A stretch of 64,000 nt of DNA from Oxyruncus cristatus (lineage: Eukaryota > Chordata > Aves > Passeriformes > Cotingidae): NCBI GenBank assembly GCA_013399855.1, contig VXAY01004755.1:119702-183701 (forward strand). Reading direction: 5' to 3'. Shown here piece after piece: positions 47,387 to 60,089 of this stretch (positions within the stretch are counted from its first letter, which is position 1; every line of letters starts with the position of its first letter). Below the pieces are notes generated by a model. That model saw only the letters and a program-made list of their open reading frames with translations, was not told where the DNA came from and did no database searches. Made by a program: the position numbers and the translations under genes.

Positions 47387-50300
47387 ATTTTTCTAACACT
47401 ACCTTATACCTGAAATGAAGAGGAGGTTCTATACCAAGGGGTGTTGTTTACCTCAGTCACAGCAAACTCATTTAAAGCAGAGGTGTTTCAGCTTTGAGCA
47501 GCAGACTGACCCACCGTCCAGCAGAGAGAACAGGGAATTTGTTCTGGGCTTGCAAGGCTGCAGGGAGCTCCTGGGTGTTGGGAGCAGGGGGAAGCCTGAG
47601 GCCAGGCGGGTCCCTTTTGTAGCTCTGTATCTCTCTTTCTATTTCTAGTGCACTTTAAAGTACAGGAGGTTGTGTGCTCCTTATCGCTTCCCAGCAGAGC
47701 TATAACACGAGGAGCAGGCAGCAGACAGCCCAGGCCAAAGCAGGAGTTAGGAAACAGGCCTGGTGGAGGTGGTTTTTTGTTTTTCTTTTATTGTTGCTGT
47801 GATTATTATTGCCTTGTTGATGACTTGCTCTCTGCTTTAAAGGAATGTAACCACCACCACGAGCAAATATCAGAATAGAAGCCATGTTCCTGTTGATCCA
47901 GCCCCTGTTTCCCATTTCTGTTTATCTTTCTGTCTAGGCTTATGAGGGGCTCAGAACAGAAATCTGACTCTGTGCCAACTCCCTGTCCTCACCCAAAGCC
48001 AGAGCATTGTCTTGCACTGTTGGGGCATCCCTACAACCTCATGCTTTATCTGGACTTTCTGCTGACCTGCAGCATCTCTAGGAGCCGAAAGGACATGAAT
48101 GCTGCTTCAAGGAAAGCCTGGATGGGTTGTTCAGGTTCAATGCCTACATTTTAAATAGCTAAAATTAGATAACAAGGACTCCCACAGCCCTGACTGCAAG
48201 AACACCTGATCTCTCAGAGGCAGAGTTTTCTCCCTGGGCTGGTTTTGGCTTGGGTGGAGTTAACTTTCAAGGAAAGCGTGCGTGGGGATGGGGTCACACT
48301 GCCAGCCATCCCATTCTGCCTTGGAAGAGTGCTGCAATTTCTGGTACAGTCTATGCAAGGTAAGGGCTCCCAAGTATATTTTTGTGGGTTTCCATCTTTT
48401 TCAGCAGGCTGACGATTACAGTGCCTGTAGGAACATGGATCAGCTGGATGCAAGCACAGGATGCAGCTGGCAGGCACATTTCCCCCGAAAAGCTGAGGGG
48501 TTCTGCTCCATTTGGACCTGCTCTTCCCGGGAGCTGATTCAAGGCAGCCTCAGACACAACAAACCAGAGCAGGGGTTTGCTGGAAAAGCCCCTTTCAGGT
48601 CAGCATTAGGGAGGTCAGGGCACAAATCCCAGGAGAGAGCCCTACAGACAGTTCTCAAAAAGGGCTGGGAGCCCCAAAACCCATCCCTGTTCCCACTTCT
48701 TGCATCTCATTCCCTACCCCACTTTCACTCCTTTCCCTCTGAGCTTCCCCCACACAGTTCTTTTTCTATAAAAGCGTCTAACTGGGTCTTAAAAGCACAT
48801 GAGGCCTTTGTGGCCCTCTTGGCAGCTGCGTCCATCATCTGACAGTCCTGTCAGGGAAGGGCTTTGGCTGGAATTCCCTTTTGGCTGATGGTCCCACTGG
48901 CTTTGGACCTCCTCAATACGGGTATGAGCCATTGACCCTTCCTAATTTGAAAACTCTCAGTTTAGGGGGTTAGGTGTCCCCTCAACGAGAATCCTTTGAA
49001 AGTGGATTTATCCTGACTGCCCCAGTCCATAGGACAGGAATATCCCTCCATACAAACCCGTTATTGTTTTGGCATCCCAAGGTGATGCCATGTCTGTATC
49101 TGGTCTAACTGATTCCTTGCTTCAGGGAAGGAGCATCCCATATTCTTTTTCTAGCTGTGGTTTTTACCCCATTGTAGCTTTAGAGCTGAAGGCATCAAAA
49201 GATTTCTGGGATTTATGAGAAGGCTTTATGCCTTCCTCCTTTCTCTTTTGTTCTAATAGTCTGGCCTCTCCGTAAGACCTAAAAAGCATCCTGATGTCTC
49301 ATTGTATGGTTTCAGAAGTGCACATTTTTGTGCCAAGAGTTATTATTGACCAGGAATGGAAGAATTCTTGTTGTTTAAGCTCTGGAGAGGAGAACAGAAA
49401 GCAGCAGACTGGTACCTTGTCTTGAGTAAGAGCAGAAGCAGAGTCTATAAAGCTGCCTGTCTCTCTGCCTCGCTCCCTTTTGGACACATCTTTCAAAGCT
49501 TCACCTCCAAGCACGAAATTCCAAAAGATACAACCTTATCAAAGGAGAGGGAGCGCAGCCCAGTCACTGTTATTCCCTCGAGAATTCAAAATGACATAAA
49601 AACAAATAAACCCAGAGATTACATTACAGAAAACTCCACTGATGCATTTGAAAGACAGTAAATACAGGGCTGCACATTCCAGACTCTCAGGAATTGCAAG
49701 CTCCAGGGATGTTCAGAATCCTTCATTTTGCCAACATTAATAAGGCATATCTTGAGGCCATTGATCACTCCAAAAGCCAAAGTTATCAGCTTCTCTTATC
49801 TGCTCCCCTGTCTTTATCCAGCTGGAAAACACTGTGTATTCATTTAGCCATCCTTCAGGCGTAGTCCAGTTATTCATCACATCTCAAAATGAGGGCTTTG
49901 GTGCCTTGGACAGAGTATGAGCACTTAAAAGAGGAGGAATGGCTTTATCAGAGCTGTGGTTTCCCATTTGTGGCCATCATTCCCCGGGAGCTCTGGAAGG
50001 GCTTGACCCTCACCCTGCACTGGGAAACTTTTCAAAGGCTCTGGACAGACAGCGGCTCAAACTGATGGCAGTGGGAGAGAAGAAGGAGGGGGTGGAAGAG
50101 GTGGGATGAGAGCAGAGCCCAGCTGCATTTTGTTTCATTTCCAGTGTAGTTTCTTCCCTTGCATTTGCTCCAGGAGGAGCCAGCCTGGATGGGCACCTGG
50201 GAGGATCCCCAAAGCCACAGTGGACTAGAGGGGGGAGACACTGAACTTGCAGTCCCTGGGATACGGGTCCCCACGTTGTGCCCAGCTTTGCCACACAATT

Positions 50301-50391
50301 CCCAGTCAAGTTACAGGGTCCTCACCAGCCTCTGTCTCTCCAAACTCCATCCCCTGATTCCAGCTCCTCCATCCAGCACATAGGGGAGCAA
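47387..50391. other. gene-free unique sequence
   Basis: No gene or transposon is recognised. The stretch at about 48850-49250 is non-repetitive and AT-balanced without any feature I can name. Confidence 0.45.
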
Positions 50392-50445
50392 TCCCCCTCC
50401 TCACATAAGAAAACTGAGGTTCAAAGGGGAGTCAGTCCCTGAAAT
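50392..50445 (-). repeat. possible MIR-type SINE relic
   Basis: The sequence 'cctcctcacataagaaaact' followed by 'gaggttcaaaggggagtcag' follows the reverse complement of the MIR SINE core (CTCATTTTACAGATGAGGAAACTGAGGC-CAGAGAGGTTAAGT). It is short and diverged, and the call is by eye. Confidence 0.4.
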
Positions 50446-50559
50446 AATCTTCTCCCAGCTGAAGCAGCCGTTCCTCCTGAATTACTCCCAGCTGCCAGGA
50501 AGGAGGAGCAGGAGTGAGTTAGGTGAGTGAATAGCTAGATGGACAGGCAGATGGACATG

Positions 50560-50582
50560 TATATATATATACACACACACAC
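50560..50582 (+). repeat. (TA)n(CA)n microsatellite
   Basis: Five TA units are followed by about six CA units. Confidence 0.95.
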
Positions 50583-53468
50583 AGGGATGGATACACTGAG
50601 TTGGATGCACAGAGAGAATTCCCATCTCTCAGAGCAGGTTTCTGCCCCCCCCCCCTGCAGCTTATTTGACCTCGTATTTCGTTTCTCCCTGGCTGAGTTA
50701 ATAACCCCGCTTGTGGAACCTTATCAAGTGACGTTTGACGATCTGGTAACTCTATTGCATCCAGGAGTTTTTTGCCCTGCACCATAGCAGCAATATCTCC
50801 AAAGAACTCCTACTAAAGCCAGGACCACTCCTCATAAATCACAGGCACACACTGGCCGTCTCTTAATCAATCTTCCCCAGGTGTTCCCTCACTCAACCTT
50901 ACCACGATCATCTCGAGGCTTTTCCTGGAAACTCTATTATTTTTTTTTTTTTTTTTTCTGAAGCAACTGCCTGGCCACACTCAAGGGCTTTGGATTTTGT
51001 GTTTTCTCCCTGGTAACATCTTGCTGTCAACTTTTCTTGTTACAGAAGCCTCAGTGGCCCAGAGATACCTTCTTCAAATGCCTCATGAGGTGGTAACTCC
51101 CCCTAAGATACCATGTTGGCATCTCTAGCTCAGGGCTCGGCTGCCCATCAATCAAGCAGATTAAAGATATTTTATAGACACCTTAAAATACCTTTTATAT
51201 ACACACACACATATATATATGTAAATAATCAGCTTACTCCACTTCTTTTCCCTATCACCACAGCACAAAGCTACGCTATCACCAGGAGCCCTTCCCTGGT
51301 ACCCAGACAAAGCTTTTTCTCTTGAAACTTTTTTTTTCAGGAAAAAAAAAGTGATTTTTCAACAGAATGATAATTTGTTAACTTCAGTTACCTGGTGTAT
51401 TTGTAGGCAGTTGATAAATCATTAAGAGAGTAGAACATGTCTCTGCACTGAATCATCTGGTAATGAAAAAAAAATCATTTTGCCACAGTTTCAGTTTTGG
51501 ACAATTTTTTTTTTTTTTTACTTTCATCTAAGCCTCACATGAAAAACACACTGTTTGTAAAACCCTACTACATTTCTTTTTCTTTTTTAAAGTCATTAAG
51601 AGGAGCATTGAATGCATTTCTAATCCCTGTTTTCGGTGAGAGCTCAGGCTTAGCAGCCCACTGACAAAGCCACATGCTGTCTAGTGCAGAGCTGGCTGAC
51701 ATCCAGCCAGCTGAGGGTATGGGCAATGAAGGTCATGGCTGCTTGGAAAAGACCCCATGGACAACCCTGAAATCCCTCTGAGGTTCTCTGCCTGAATGCA
51801 CGAGGTGGTACAAAAAAAAAAACAAACCAACAAGCCACAAAACACACACACACGAAAATCCCAAACCCCACCAAAAACCCCATTTCTGGTGTAGCTTTGA
51901 GAGTTTTTCACAAAAAGAAGCCAAGATACAGCCCAGGGCTGCCTCTTCTCTGTCCTCCCTGGCTCTTCCCCATCTCCCCAGACCTCTGGAGAACCCTTCT
52001 AGTGTTGGGATGTGCTGTGCAGGGAATCACTGTGGCAGCCCCTGAGCTCTCCCAGCCCGGGGCCACAGAGCCCTCTGGGTACACAGCCCACTTCACAGTG
52101 GTATTTGAAGTGCTTGAACACAACCCCAAGAGCCAAGTGCCTTCTCCAGGGCAGCACGTGGTCTCCAGGCAGAGCCAGGAGCTTCCCCAATCCCTGTGCT
52201 GAGCTGGGGACCAGCCACATCCCTCCACAGCTGTGTTTTGGGGCTGGAAAAAACACAATCATGTCACAAATCAGGGGGGAAAAAACCCCCAACTTTTCTC
52301 TATTGCTGCCCCGGAGCAATAATTTTGGGTCAAAAATTAGAAAATTGGCAGGTGTCAACTTAACCCTTTCTTTTTCTAGCTGATAAAAATCCCGCTGTGC
52401 GTAAAATCACATCCCAGTCTCCTTCTCCCAGGACCATTTCCATGAGAGCCCTGCTCTGAAGCAGCACTGGAGCTGCCGGAAAACCTTGGGCAGCCCCAAC
52501 AATCTGAGCCTGTTTGGGATGTTTAAATACAAAGGATTTTCCTAGAGGAAAAAAAATATATATATATATGTAAATCATATTTCTAAGCAGCTTTAATATA
52601 CAGCCAAGGGAGAGCAGCTCCTCTGAAACTGAGCCTGTTGTGTCTGAAGTATTAAGCACTTGAGATAGCACAGAAAAGTCACGGTCCCTGCCCTTTTTAT
52701 ATCTATTGCCTAGTTCTGGAAACCATCCTGTGAGTAGCCACTTGGACTTTAATAGGATGAATCATTGTTAAAACCATCATGTGCTTGTAAATGTTTACAC
52801 GAGGGAGCCTTAAATGGAGATACCATGGAGAGGGGGGGAAAAAAAAAAATTAAAAAATTACAGCTAAAAGCTGCAGCCAGAGCTGAAAGACACTTGTCTG
52901 GAGGGTTTCAGATCTGCTGTTCCCTTATTTGATATCAAGCTGTCACCTCAGGTACAACATGACTAACCCAAACACTTGAGAGGTGCCCAGAAGGCATTTC
53001 CTCCGCTAACAAATGGCACGAGTTTCAGCAGTGACTGATGCAGAGGCAGCAGCTACAGGAGAGGTGAATAATTCGAGGGAATAAATGTCTCCTGGCACTG
53101 GGAGTCAGAGGACTTTTCACTCGTTGGGAAGGGCTCATGGAAGGGTCTAAACCCACAAGGAGAAGCCCGAGTTCATTCCAGAGAGATCACTGAGGAGCAG
53201 CAAAGAACAGCAGAGAGAGAGCAGCCTGGCAGCGTCTTTGCCCTGAGGAGCATCCAAAGCACAGGTAGAGCAGGTATTTCACTCCAGTGAACGAAGTTTC
53301 CCTCTGCCATTCACCTTTAGAAGGAATTCCCACCACCTCTGGTCGTCCATCTGCTGTGTCTGTCTCGCTTTATCTTTTGTTCAAGGCGTCGCACTGTGTA
53401 TATGAGATCAATCCCAGCCTTAGAGCAAAGTTTAGGAAGCATTTTGAGACCTGTTTCTTGCAATCACA
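50583..53468. other. gene-free region with simple repeats
   Basis: C11 run at 50645-50655; T17 run at 50941-50957; mixed (CA)n(TA)n microsatellite at 51197-51222; T run at 51506-51519; A run and CA-rich stretch at 51811-51855; (TA)n at 52556-52569. No gene or transposon is recognised. Confidence 0.6.
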
Positions 53469-53490
53469 CGTGTTATTTTTAAATAACACG
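53469..53490. repeat. perfect 10-bp-arm palindrome
   Basis: CGTGTTATTT-TT-AAATAACACG: both 10-nt arms are exact complements with a 2-nt centre. It could extrude a short hairpin or bind a dimeric factor. CACGTG overlaps its left arm. Confidence 0.9.
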
Positions 53491-55154
53491 CGCACTCGGG
53501 ATGCTGCCAGATAGGCTGGCTATGTTTGAGGGCACGGGGGAAAGAAAAAGCTCCTGAGGGTTGGTGGTGAGATTCCCGCCAGCTCCAGCAGCTTTCAGAT
53601 CAAACCCTCCACGAGATAAACCTTAGGCCCCTACCAGACTGCTCTGGCACGGGGTCTGGGAGGTTTGTCCTTGGCTTTGAGACTTTGAAACAGTTCCAAG
53701 CGATTGCAGCTCCTGGTTTAGGGGAAGAGGAAACAGAAAGGAACTCCAGGCTTAAAGGATTAGAAGGAAGAGCTAAAAATAAAGTACCAGCAATGCCAGA
53801 CCCCAAAATTTACTGCTTTCCTTGCAAAGAGGATGGGCTTTCCTGTTGTTTTACTGAGGGGAATCAGCCTTCTGCATGGCTTGGAAGGGCAGGACACTGA
53901 TGGAAAGCTTAGTGGTATTGCTCTCCAAGAGCAGAGTTGTTCCTGTTGTTCTTCCCTCTTCCTGGAACTCCACCTCTGGCTAAACATGAAGAGCAGATGG
54001 TTCAACGTGTTCCTGGTGAGCATTTCTCAGCTGCTTCAGCTGATTTCAGTGAGGAATTGCAGCCCATCAGCGCCAAAAAATAATACAATTTAAAGACCTT
54101 GGGCATTTCAACTCGTGTAACCCATGATGGAGGGCTAAGAAAAGAGAAATATCCCTGCCTTGGACTTCCTTCTGCAATACTTCCCAGCTCCTCCTGCCTT
54201 TTCCTTCAGGTCTGTGTTGTCCTTTCTACATCACCCAGTCAGAAATGGCACTTAGGAAACAAGAGTGGGAAAGAGGGTGTGGGAGCAGTAAACTGGGAGA
54301 CACCAAGCTGGTTGGAAAGGATGTGGGGTGGGAAGCTAAGGAGAGGGGAGCTGCGTGGGTGATGCTGCTCTTGAGGTGGGGAAAGGCAGCCCCAGAGGTA
54401 CCACATTTTCCACTACAAATTGAGATCTAGAGATGATTTCAGCTGTGGAAACAGGCAACTTGTGCAAGTGCAGCTCCTGGGTGAGCACCAGCCCAGTCAT
54501 GGGATGTCAGAGCACCCCCAGAGCTTCGCTTGCTGACTCTCAAACCCAGTGCTGTGTGAGCCCTGGCTCGTGGCCGGGATTACCGAAATCCTGTCCCAGC
54601 CCTCGGACCAAAACTTCCAGTTTTCAATCCAGCTGATCCTGCCTTGGGACCTGGGTGACCGTTCGGGGTCCTTCAGATCCCACCTCCCACCCAGACCCTT
54701 CTCAGGTCCCCCCAGACCAGATGAAGGAGAACAGGAGCAGGTGCCACCAGGACGCTGCTCAAGCAACTTGAGGCTCCGTGAGGGCTTTTTCCTGGGAACG
54801 AAAGGAAAAGTTTGGATGTGGTTCTCTGCTGTTCTGAGCGGATAGCTCACTCTCGAGAGGAAGCCCAACGCTCAGACTTAAAGAACTATACACACAGAGA
54901 TATGTTACATATTTATTCGAGGCAGAAATTGGCCAGGAAATGGCTATAAAACACACATTTTGAATAAAAGGACGGAGATTTATGGCTCTTTTGTGAATCT
55001 GAGTCATATCTTTCTGCATCCCCCAGGCAGGAATACCCTAATCACTAACATACCCCAAACATGTACACACAGTGGGCCGAGAATTGCTTCCTTCTGGCCA
55101 CAGCTCCAGCTAAAGACGTGATAGGGATTGAGCTACTTTATCTGACAGTTGGTA
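53491..55154. other. gene-free unique sequence
   Basis: AT-richer non-repetitive stretch at 54890-55030 ('atatgttacatatttattcg'). No gene is recognised. Confidence 0.45.
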
Positions 55155-55173
55155 AATGAATTGCCAATTCATT
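55155..55173. repeat. 19-nt near-perfect palindrome
   Basis: AATGAATTGCCAATTCATT reads the same on both strands except at its central base (9-nt arms around a single base). It lies in a unique AT-rich stretch (55060-55180). Confidence 0.9.
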
Positions 55174-58124
55174 CTGAGCTCGGAGGGGGATTTTTTTTTC
55201 CCCCCTTTAAAAAAAAAAAAAAGGGTCCTTTTATATATGTCTTTGATCAGTCAGGGCTTTGACAAATTATTTTCCAAGGAATTTCTTGAGCCCTAATGCC
55301 ACGAGAAAGCGGTGGGGGGGGGAACTTTAAAAAAAAAAAAAAAAAAAGGTATTTGCTCTCAAAGAGAAGCTTTTTATGGCTCAAAACCTGCAGCAATGTA
55401 AGGGATTTTCTTCCATTTCCCCTCATCTCCTTTGCTTCAAGAAATGGAGGCAGGTAGGCCTGAAGATTTGTTCCATGCCAGTGAAAGGCAGGATGGGGAG
55501 GAAGCGGTGCCAGCACCGTGAACTCTGGCACAGACTGAACATAAAGGTCGTGGTCATCACTGACACTAATAAAGAGGCCCTTCAGCACCAGGCACGAGCA
55601 GTGGGGGCAGAGAACAGCTCTGTGTCACCAAGGAGCTGCTTCCTTGCCACGAGCAGCAGCACTAAGTGCTTTGGAAAGGTTGGGATCCGAGGGAGCATCC
55701 CCCCGCCGGCGCTGCCGGGGTCACCGCCAAGTGTGAGGGCAGAGCAGGGTTTGCTCGTCTTTTACTGGAGTCTGGGAGATTCCTGCTCTGGCCACTTTGT
55801 TCCCTTTATCCTGTCGTTTAATCCCTCTCCTCCAGGCGAGTGTCATGTCCGTGATTGAATCCCGGACGGCACAGGCAATAAATTGCACAGGGCAGGTCTG
55901 GACAATGGCTGCGCTTTCTGTTATCATCAGTGTACAAATAACTTACTCCCCTGTTGTCCCACTTCTCTGTCCTGAAGGAGAACAGACTCCCAGCAGCACA
56001 GGGTTCAATTAATGCATTTCCACTACGCTGAATTTCATCAGGATGGATTAAGCCAGGAAAAGAAAAAACAAAACAAAACACCCACAAGACCTTTTTTTTT
56101 CTAGCCCAGCCCTGCATGGGTAGATATGAAACCTGTCTAAAGGAATATTCCTACTGGAATCCCCAATGCCAGCCTCACTAAGGGCAAGACTGATGGACAA
56201 AACCTTTTGGTTAAAGGCTAGTTGGTCCAGGGAGTTTGTTGTAGCCTCATTTCCTAAAGAAATGAGCCTTATCAAATCACTGCAGCTGTCTCTTCACCTT
56301 CATGAGCAAAATTCAACCAACTTCAATTAAAAAAAAAAAAAAAACCAAAGCTCCAGAATTAAAAATTTCAGCTTGAATATTGTTGAGGATCCTCAGTAAG
56401 AAGACGTCGAGCTAGGAAAGTTTCCCAAGCTAGTTCATTCTTTAAATAGTACCTGTTAAACTTTTCCTGGCTCACTAACTCTCCGGATTTGGCTTCAGAT
56501 TAAGCCCTAATTTCGGTTATATATAGCTACTGTAACACCTCAGCCAGCTGCACCTCTCAGGCAGAGGGGGCTACCTCTCTTGCTCTTGGAATTCTGTCCT
56601 CCTGGAAAGAGCAGCAGCTGGCCCCAGCTAATGGTCCAACAGGGTTCTTCGCCCCACCCATCAATGTCTGATCAAACTGTTCAAATACTCCCAAAAGCTG
56701 CCACAGTCAGATGAGAAAGGACACCTCACCCACAGCTTTCCTGCGCTTTAGTAACAGCTGTGTCTATTGGACTAAAATCCAAGCAAACCAGCCTGAAAAA
56801 GAATCCCATAAAATGCTCAGCAATGTCCTGGGATGGTGATAATCCTGCTCGGAGCAGGAGCTCACTTCAAATTCAAAGCATCTTCAAATACTGGCATAGG
56901 CTGAGCCACAATGTCTGGAAGACAGACATTAGGGAAATACTTTAGTCTTTCTTTTTTTTTTAAATGTTATTAACACGGCTAGGAATGAGGTGACCTTCTT
57001 GTTTCCTAGCCCTGACTGCCCATGTTTTGTTTTTCATTTGAATATTCATTAGTGCTGAGCATCATTTTGGGATGGCGGGGTGGCATGAGACAAGAACTGT
57101 CTCTTTTTCCAGCAAAAGAAAAAAAAAAGCTGATTACGCCTTATTGCCCTTACAAAAGGATCAATAACCATAATGAGGACTACCCTCACCTCCCATCCCA
57201 CTAGGATGCCTTATGCCAAAAATTAAGCAGCTCTGATGCTTCCTGTTCTGGGAGATGCTGCACGTAGAAACACTTTATTGTTTCAGATGATTGGCTTAAA
57301 AATGGAGGGAAAAGCACAATTATTTCTTTGTAAGCTCAGCAAGTGACATCATTGAAGCCTCAGCAGTGTTTTGGTGCTGGTTAAACACACCCAAAAAAGC
57401 ACAGTTACCCACACTGGTCCAACAGTGGTATTTAATTTCCCTTGCAAAGTGTTTTTGGAGGCTTCGAAGGTCGCCCAGCAGGGCAAGGCTGCCTCAACCT
57501 GTCGCTTGTGACCCTGGCTACGAGGTGGTGCTGCCTCCCTGCCTGGCTGCACAACCCCAGTGTAGGACACTTGGAAATGGACCAACACAGAGTTTTATTA
57601 TTTGCTCCCCACGTAGGCAAGGGCTGCAGCCGCTGCCAAGCTGGGTTTGTCATCACCACCTTGACTGGCATCAGCCCAAGGACAATATTGGGGCCCATCA
57701 CTCAGTCAGGCTGTTGAAGTGTCTGTATACAGCTCACCACCGACCAGCTCCAGGCTGCTCACAGCACCACACACCATCCCTGGGCCACTGACCCTCTGCC
57801 TTAAATGAAAAGCTCTCCAAGTCTGGAATCACCTCTCCTTCCCTGCTCAGCCATGCCAAGAGCCAGGCTCAGGCAGGGCAGCCAACACTACTGGAGCAGC
57901 AGCAAATACATCATGCTGACTTAGCTTTTCAACCAGGTTTTAACCAGACTTGCTTGTGCCCCCCCAAAAAACCACCCTGTGCGTTAATGGGCCACTAAAT
58001 GCTTCTAATTAAAAGCTCCGACGGAGAGGGTGCACACAGACATCCTGAGGTTTGCAGTGATCTAGAGGTGGAAACTATTGGGGCACTCCCCAGTCTGTGT
58101 TTCTGACGAACATCAGGACCTGCA
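55174..58124. other. gene-free region
   Basis: Poly-T/C/A run at about 55188-55221, G10 and A18 runs at about 55312-55347, A18 run at 56327-56344. Around 57580-57610 the minus strand has AATAATAAAACTCTGTG, a polyadenylation-like word, but no other LTR or gene evidence goes with it. No gene is called. Confidence 0.45.
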
Positions 58125-58625
58125 ACTGCCTTAAACTGACGCAGCATGGACTGGATAAATAGACAACAAGATGGGTAGAAAATGGACTGGGCCACGGGAT
58201 GCAGAGAGTGATCATTAGCAGCAAAAATCCAACCTGTGGCTGGCTCAAGGATTGCTGTTGGCACCAATGCTTTTTAACACGTTAATATATTAAGGACTGG
58301 GGTGATAGGGCAGAGCACACTCTCGCCGAGCTCACAGATGATACCAAACTGAGGGAGCCACCAACAAACTGGAAGGAGGAGCTGCTGCTCCAACAAGCTG
58401 CAGAAGTGGGAAGGCAAGAACCTCGTGAAGTTGAAAGGCAAAGCCCTCCCTCCGGCACAGACAATCCCATACAACAGGACAGGCTGGGGCCTGGGATCAG
58501 CTTTGCAGAACAGGACCTGGAGGTCCTGGCGAACAATCTAAACAGGAGCCAACCATGCAGCAAAGATCTGCTGCACCCAGAGCAGGAACCCAGCCAGCAG
58601 GTCCAGCCATGTGTTTGTAAAGGAT
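58125..58625 (+). mobile_element. CR1 LINE ORF2 fragment (reverse-transcriptase region), decayed
   Basis: Sense-strand words follow the CR1 ORF2 order: 'ggcccacggg'-like 'gggccacgggatgcagagag', 'ggctggctcaaggattgctg', 'aatgctttttaacacgtt', 'ctcacagatgataccaaact', 'aagaacctcgtgaagttgaa', 'acaggacaggctggggcctg', 'cagaacaggacctggaggtc' and 'ctggcgaacaatctaaacag'. The bases at 58331-58351 encode L-T-D-D-T-K-L where active CR1 has the reverse-transcriptase catalytic F-A-D-D motif; both Asp remain. The frame is broken several times. It is the only copy in the window reaching this far into ORF2, and it lacks the 3' tail, so both ends are missing. Confidence 0.88.
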
Positions 58626-60066
58626 GGAGTAGAAATCTAGACACCAACATCAGGAAAAGAGGAACTGGCACTCCATCATTATGGCCTCATTACCTTTTCA
58701 TTAGAATGTTTCCCTGGAAACCCCAGGGACAGCAAACAAGTTTCTGATTCATAGCAATCCAGATCTAAGTAAAAGCTGAAGTGAAATATTGATGACTTGG
58801 GGGTCCCTGGCGCCAATGATGGGGGTATCACAGCAGCCCAGAGCACCACGGGGACACAGACACACATTGGCAAAGGCATCCTCCACGTGCCAGCTCACAC
58901 CACAATGATTAAATATAATAATGTACCTTTTTGACCTCCCACAACAAAAACATCTCAACACCAGCATTTGTGGGTAAGAGTACTCTTAGAGCCCTCAGTC
59001 CCTTGCTGTTAAAGGGTTCACTATCAGCTGCTGCAGGTGTCTGTCCCATTCCAATTTAGGGTTGTACTATCTGATCGTAATTCAAGCGACATCTTTTGCC
59101 TTGAGGCAGATTACAAGTCATTTCTTCAGTCTTGAATAGAGGTTGAACCCCTCCTGACTTGGGGGGTGTTTTACACCCCAAGCGAAAATGTGACAGCGCA
59201 CGTGTTACACAGAAACCCTTCCACAGCAACCTCCTCAGCACATTCCCATTGTTTTTTACTTGCTTACCTGCTTAAATATGCTCCCAACTGCATCACCACA
59301 AACTGCCAACACACAAGCTCAGCGGTGAAACCCAACGCTCGTCTTGCCTCTGCCTTTAATCCCTGTGGTGGGAGGGCTCATCCCGGTGGAAATGATGCTG
59401 GTGGGAAGCCTTGGAGAGTGTCCCCAGCTGCTGCTGCCTAACGCAGGGCACCTGCAGAGCCCTCAGGACTCTCGTCCTGCTGATGGGCAGTGATGGGCTC
59501 TGCCCAGGTGTTCCCAGGAGCAGGGGGATGTTAACAACCAGGATGCTCAAACAAGCAGCGTCACCCCTCACACCAGCCCTTCTGACTGGCACCAGAAGCC
59601 TTGTACTTAAATGCCTTTATTTATCACCTTTATTTATCACAGGAACAGTGGGAAACGCTCACTGGATTTCAACTCTGTTTTTCTGTAGCTGAGTCTTCAC
59701 AGGTGCAGGTTAAAACCTTCAAAACCCACAGCAAAGCACAGTCAGAACCGTCCACTGAGTCTGGTTTTAACACAACAAAGGGAGTAGAAGATATTGGACC
59801 CGCTGGGGGTGGTGGGTTCCAAGTGAAACACGTCAACATTTCCCTCCAAAACGACTTCAGGTCAAAAAATTTCCTGTGAAATTTTAGAAGAGTAAAATCT
59901 AAATGCAAACACGGTGTTTCTCCTTTTTTTTGGGGGGGGGAGGCAGGAATTTATTCAAGTCGCTTCCTGAAAATTTACCGTTCCCTTCAAACTTTGTTAT
60001 TTTTATTACTCAAAAAAAAAAAAAAAAGGCAGCAAAGGCATTCACTTTCCCAGAAAAAAAACCATA
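58626..60066. other. gene-free sequence
   Basis: A CTTTATTTATCAC duplication lies at about 59614-59640, a T8G9 run at about 59924-59940 and an A15 run at about 60013-60027. No gene is recognised. Confidence 0.5.
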
Positions 60067-60089
60067 ATAAATAAATAAATAAATAAATA
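60067..60089 (+). repeat. (ATAA)n microsatellite
   Basis: Between five and six uninterrupted ATAA units. Confidence 0.95.

Noticed and set aside
57580..57615. Minus-strand AATAATAAAACTC polyadenylation-like word as an LTR end
   Set aside because: No CCAAT/TATA words, boundaries or retroviral sequence accompany it.
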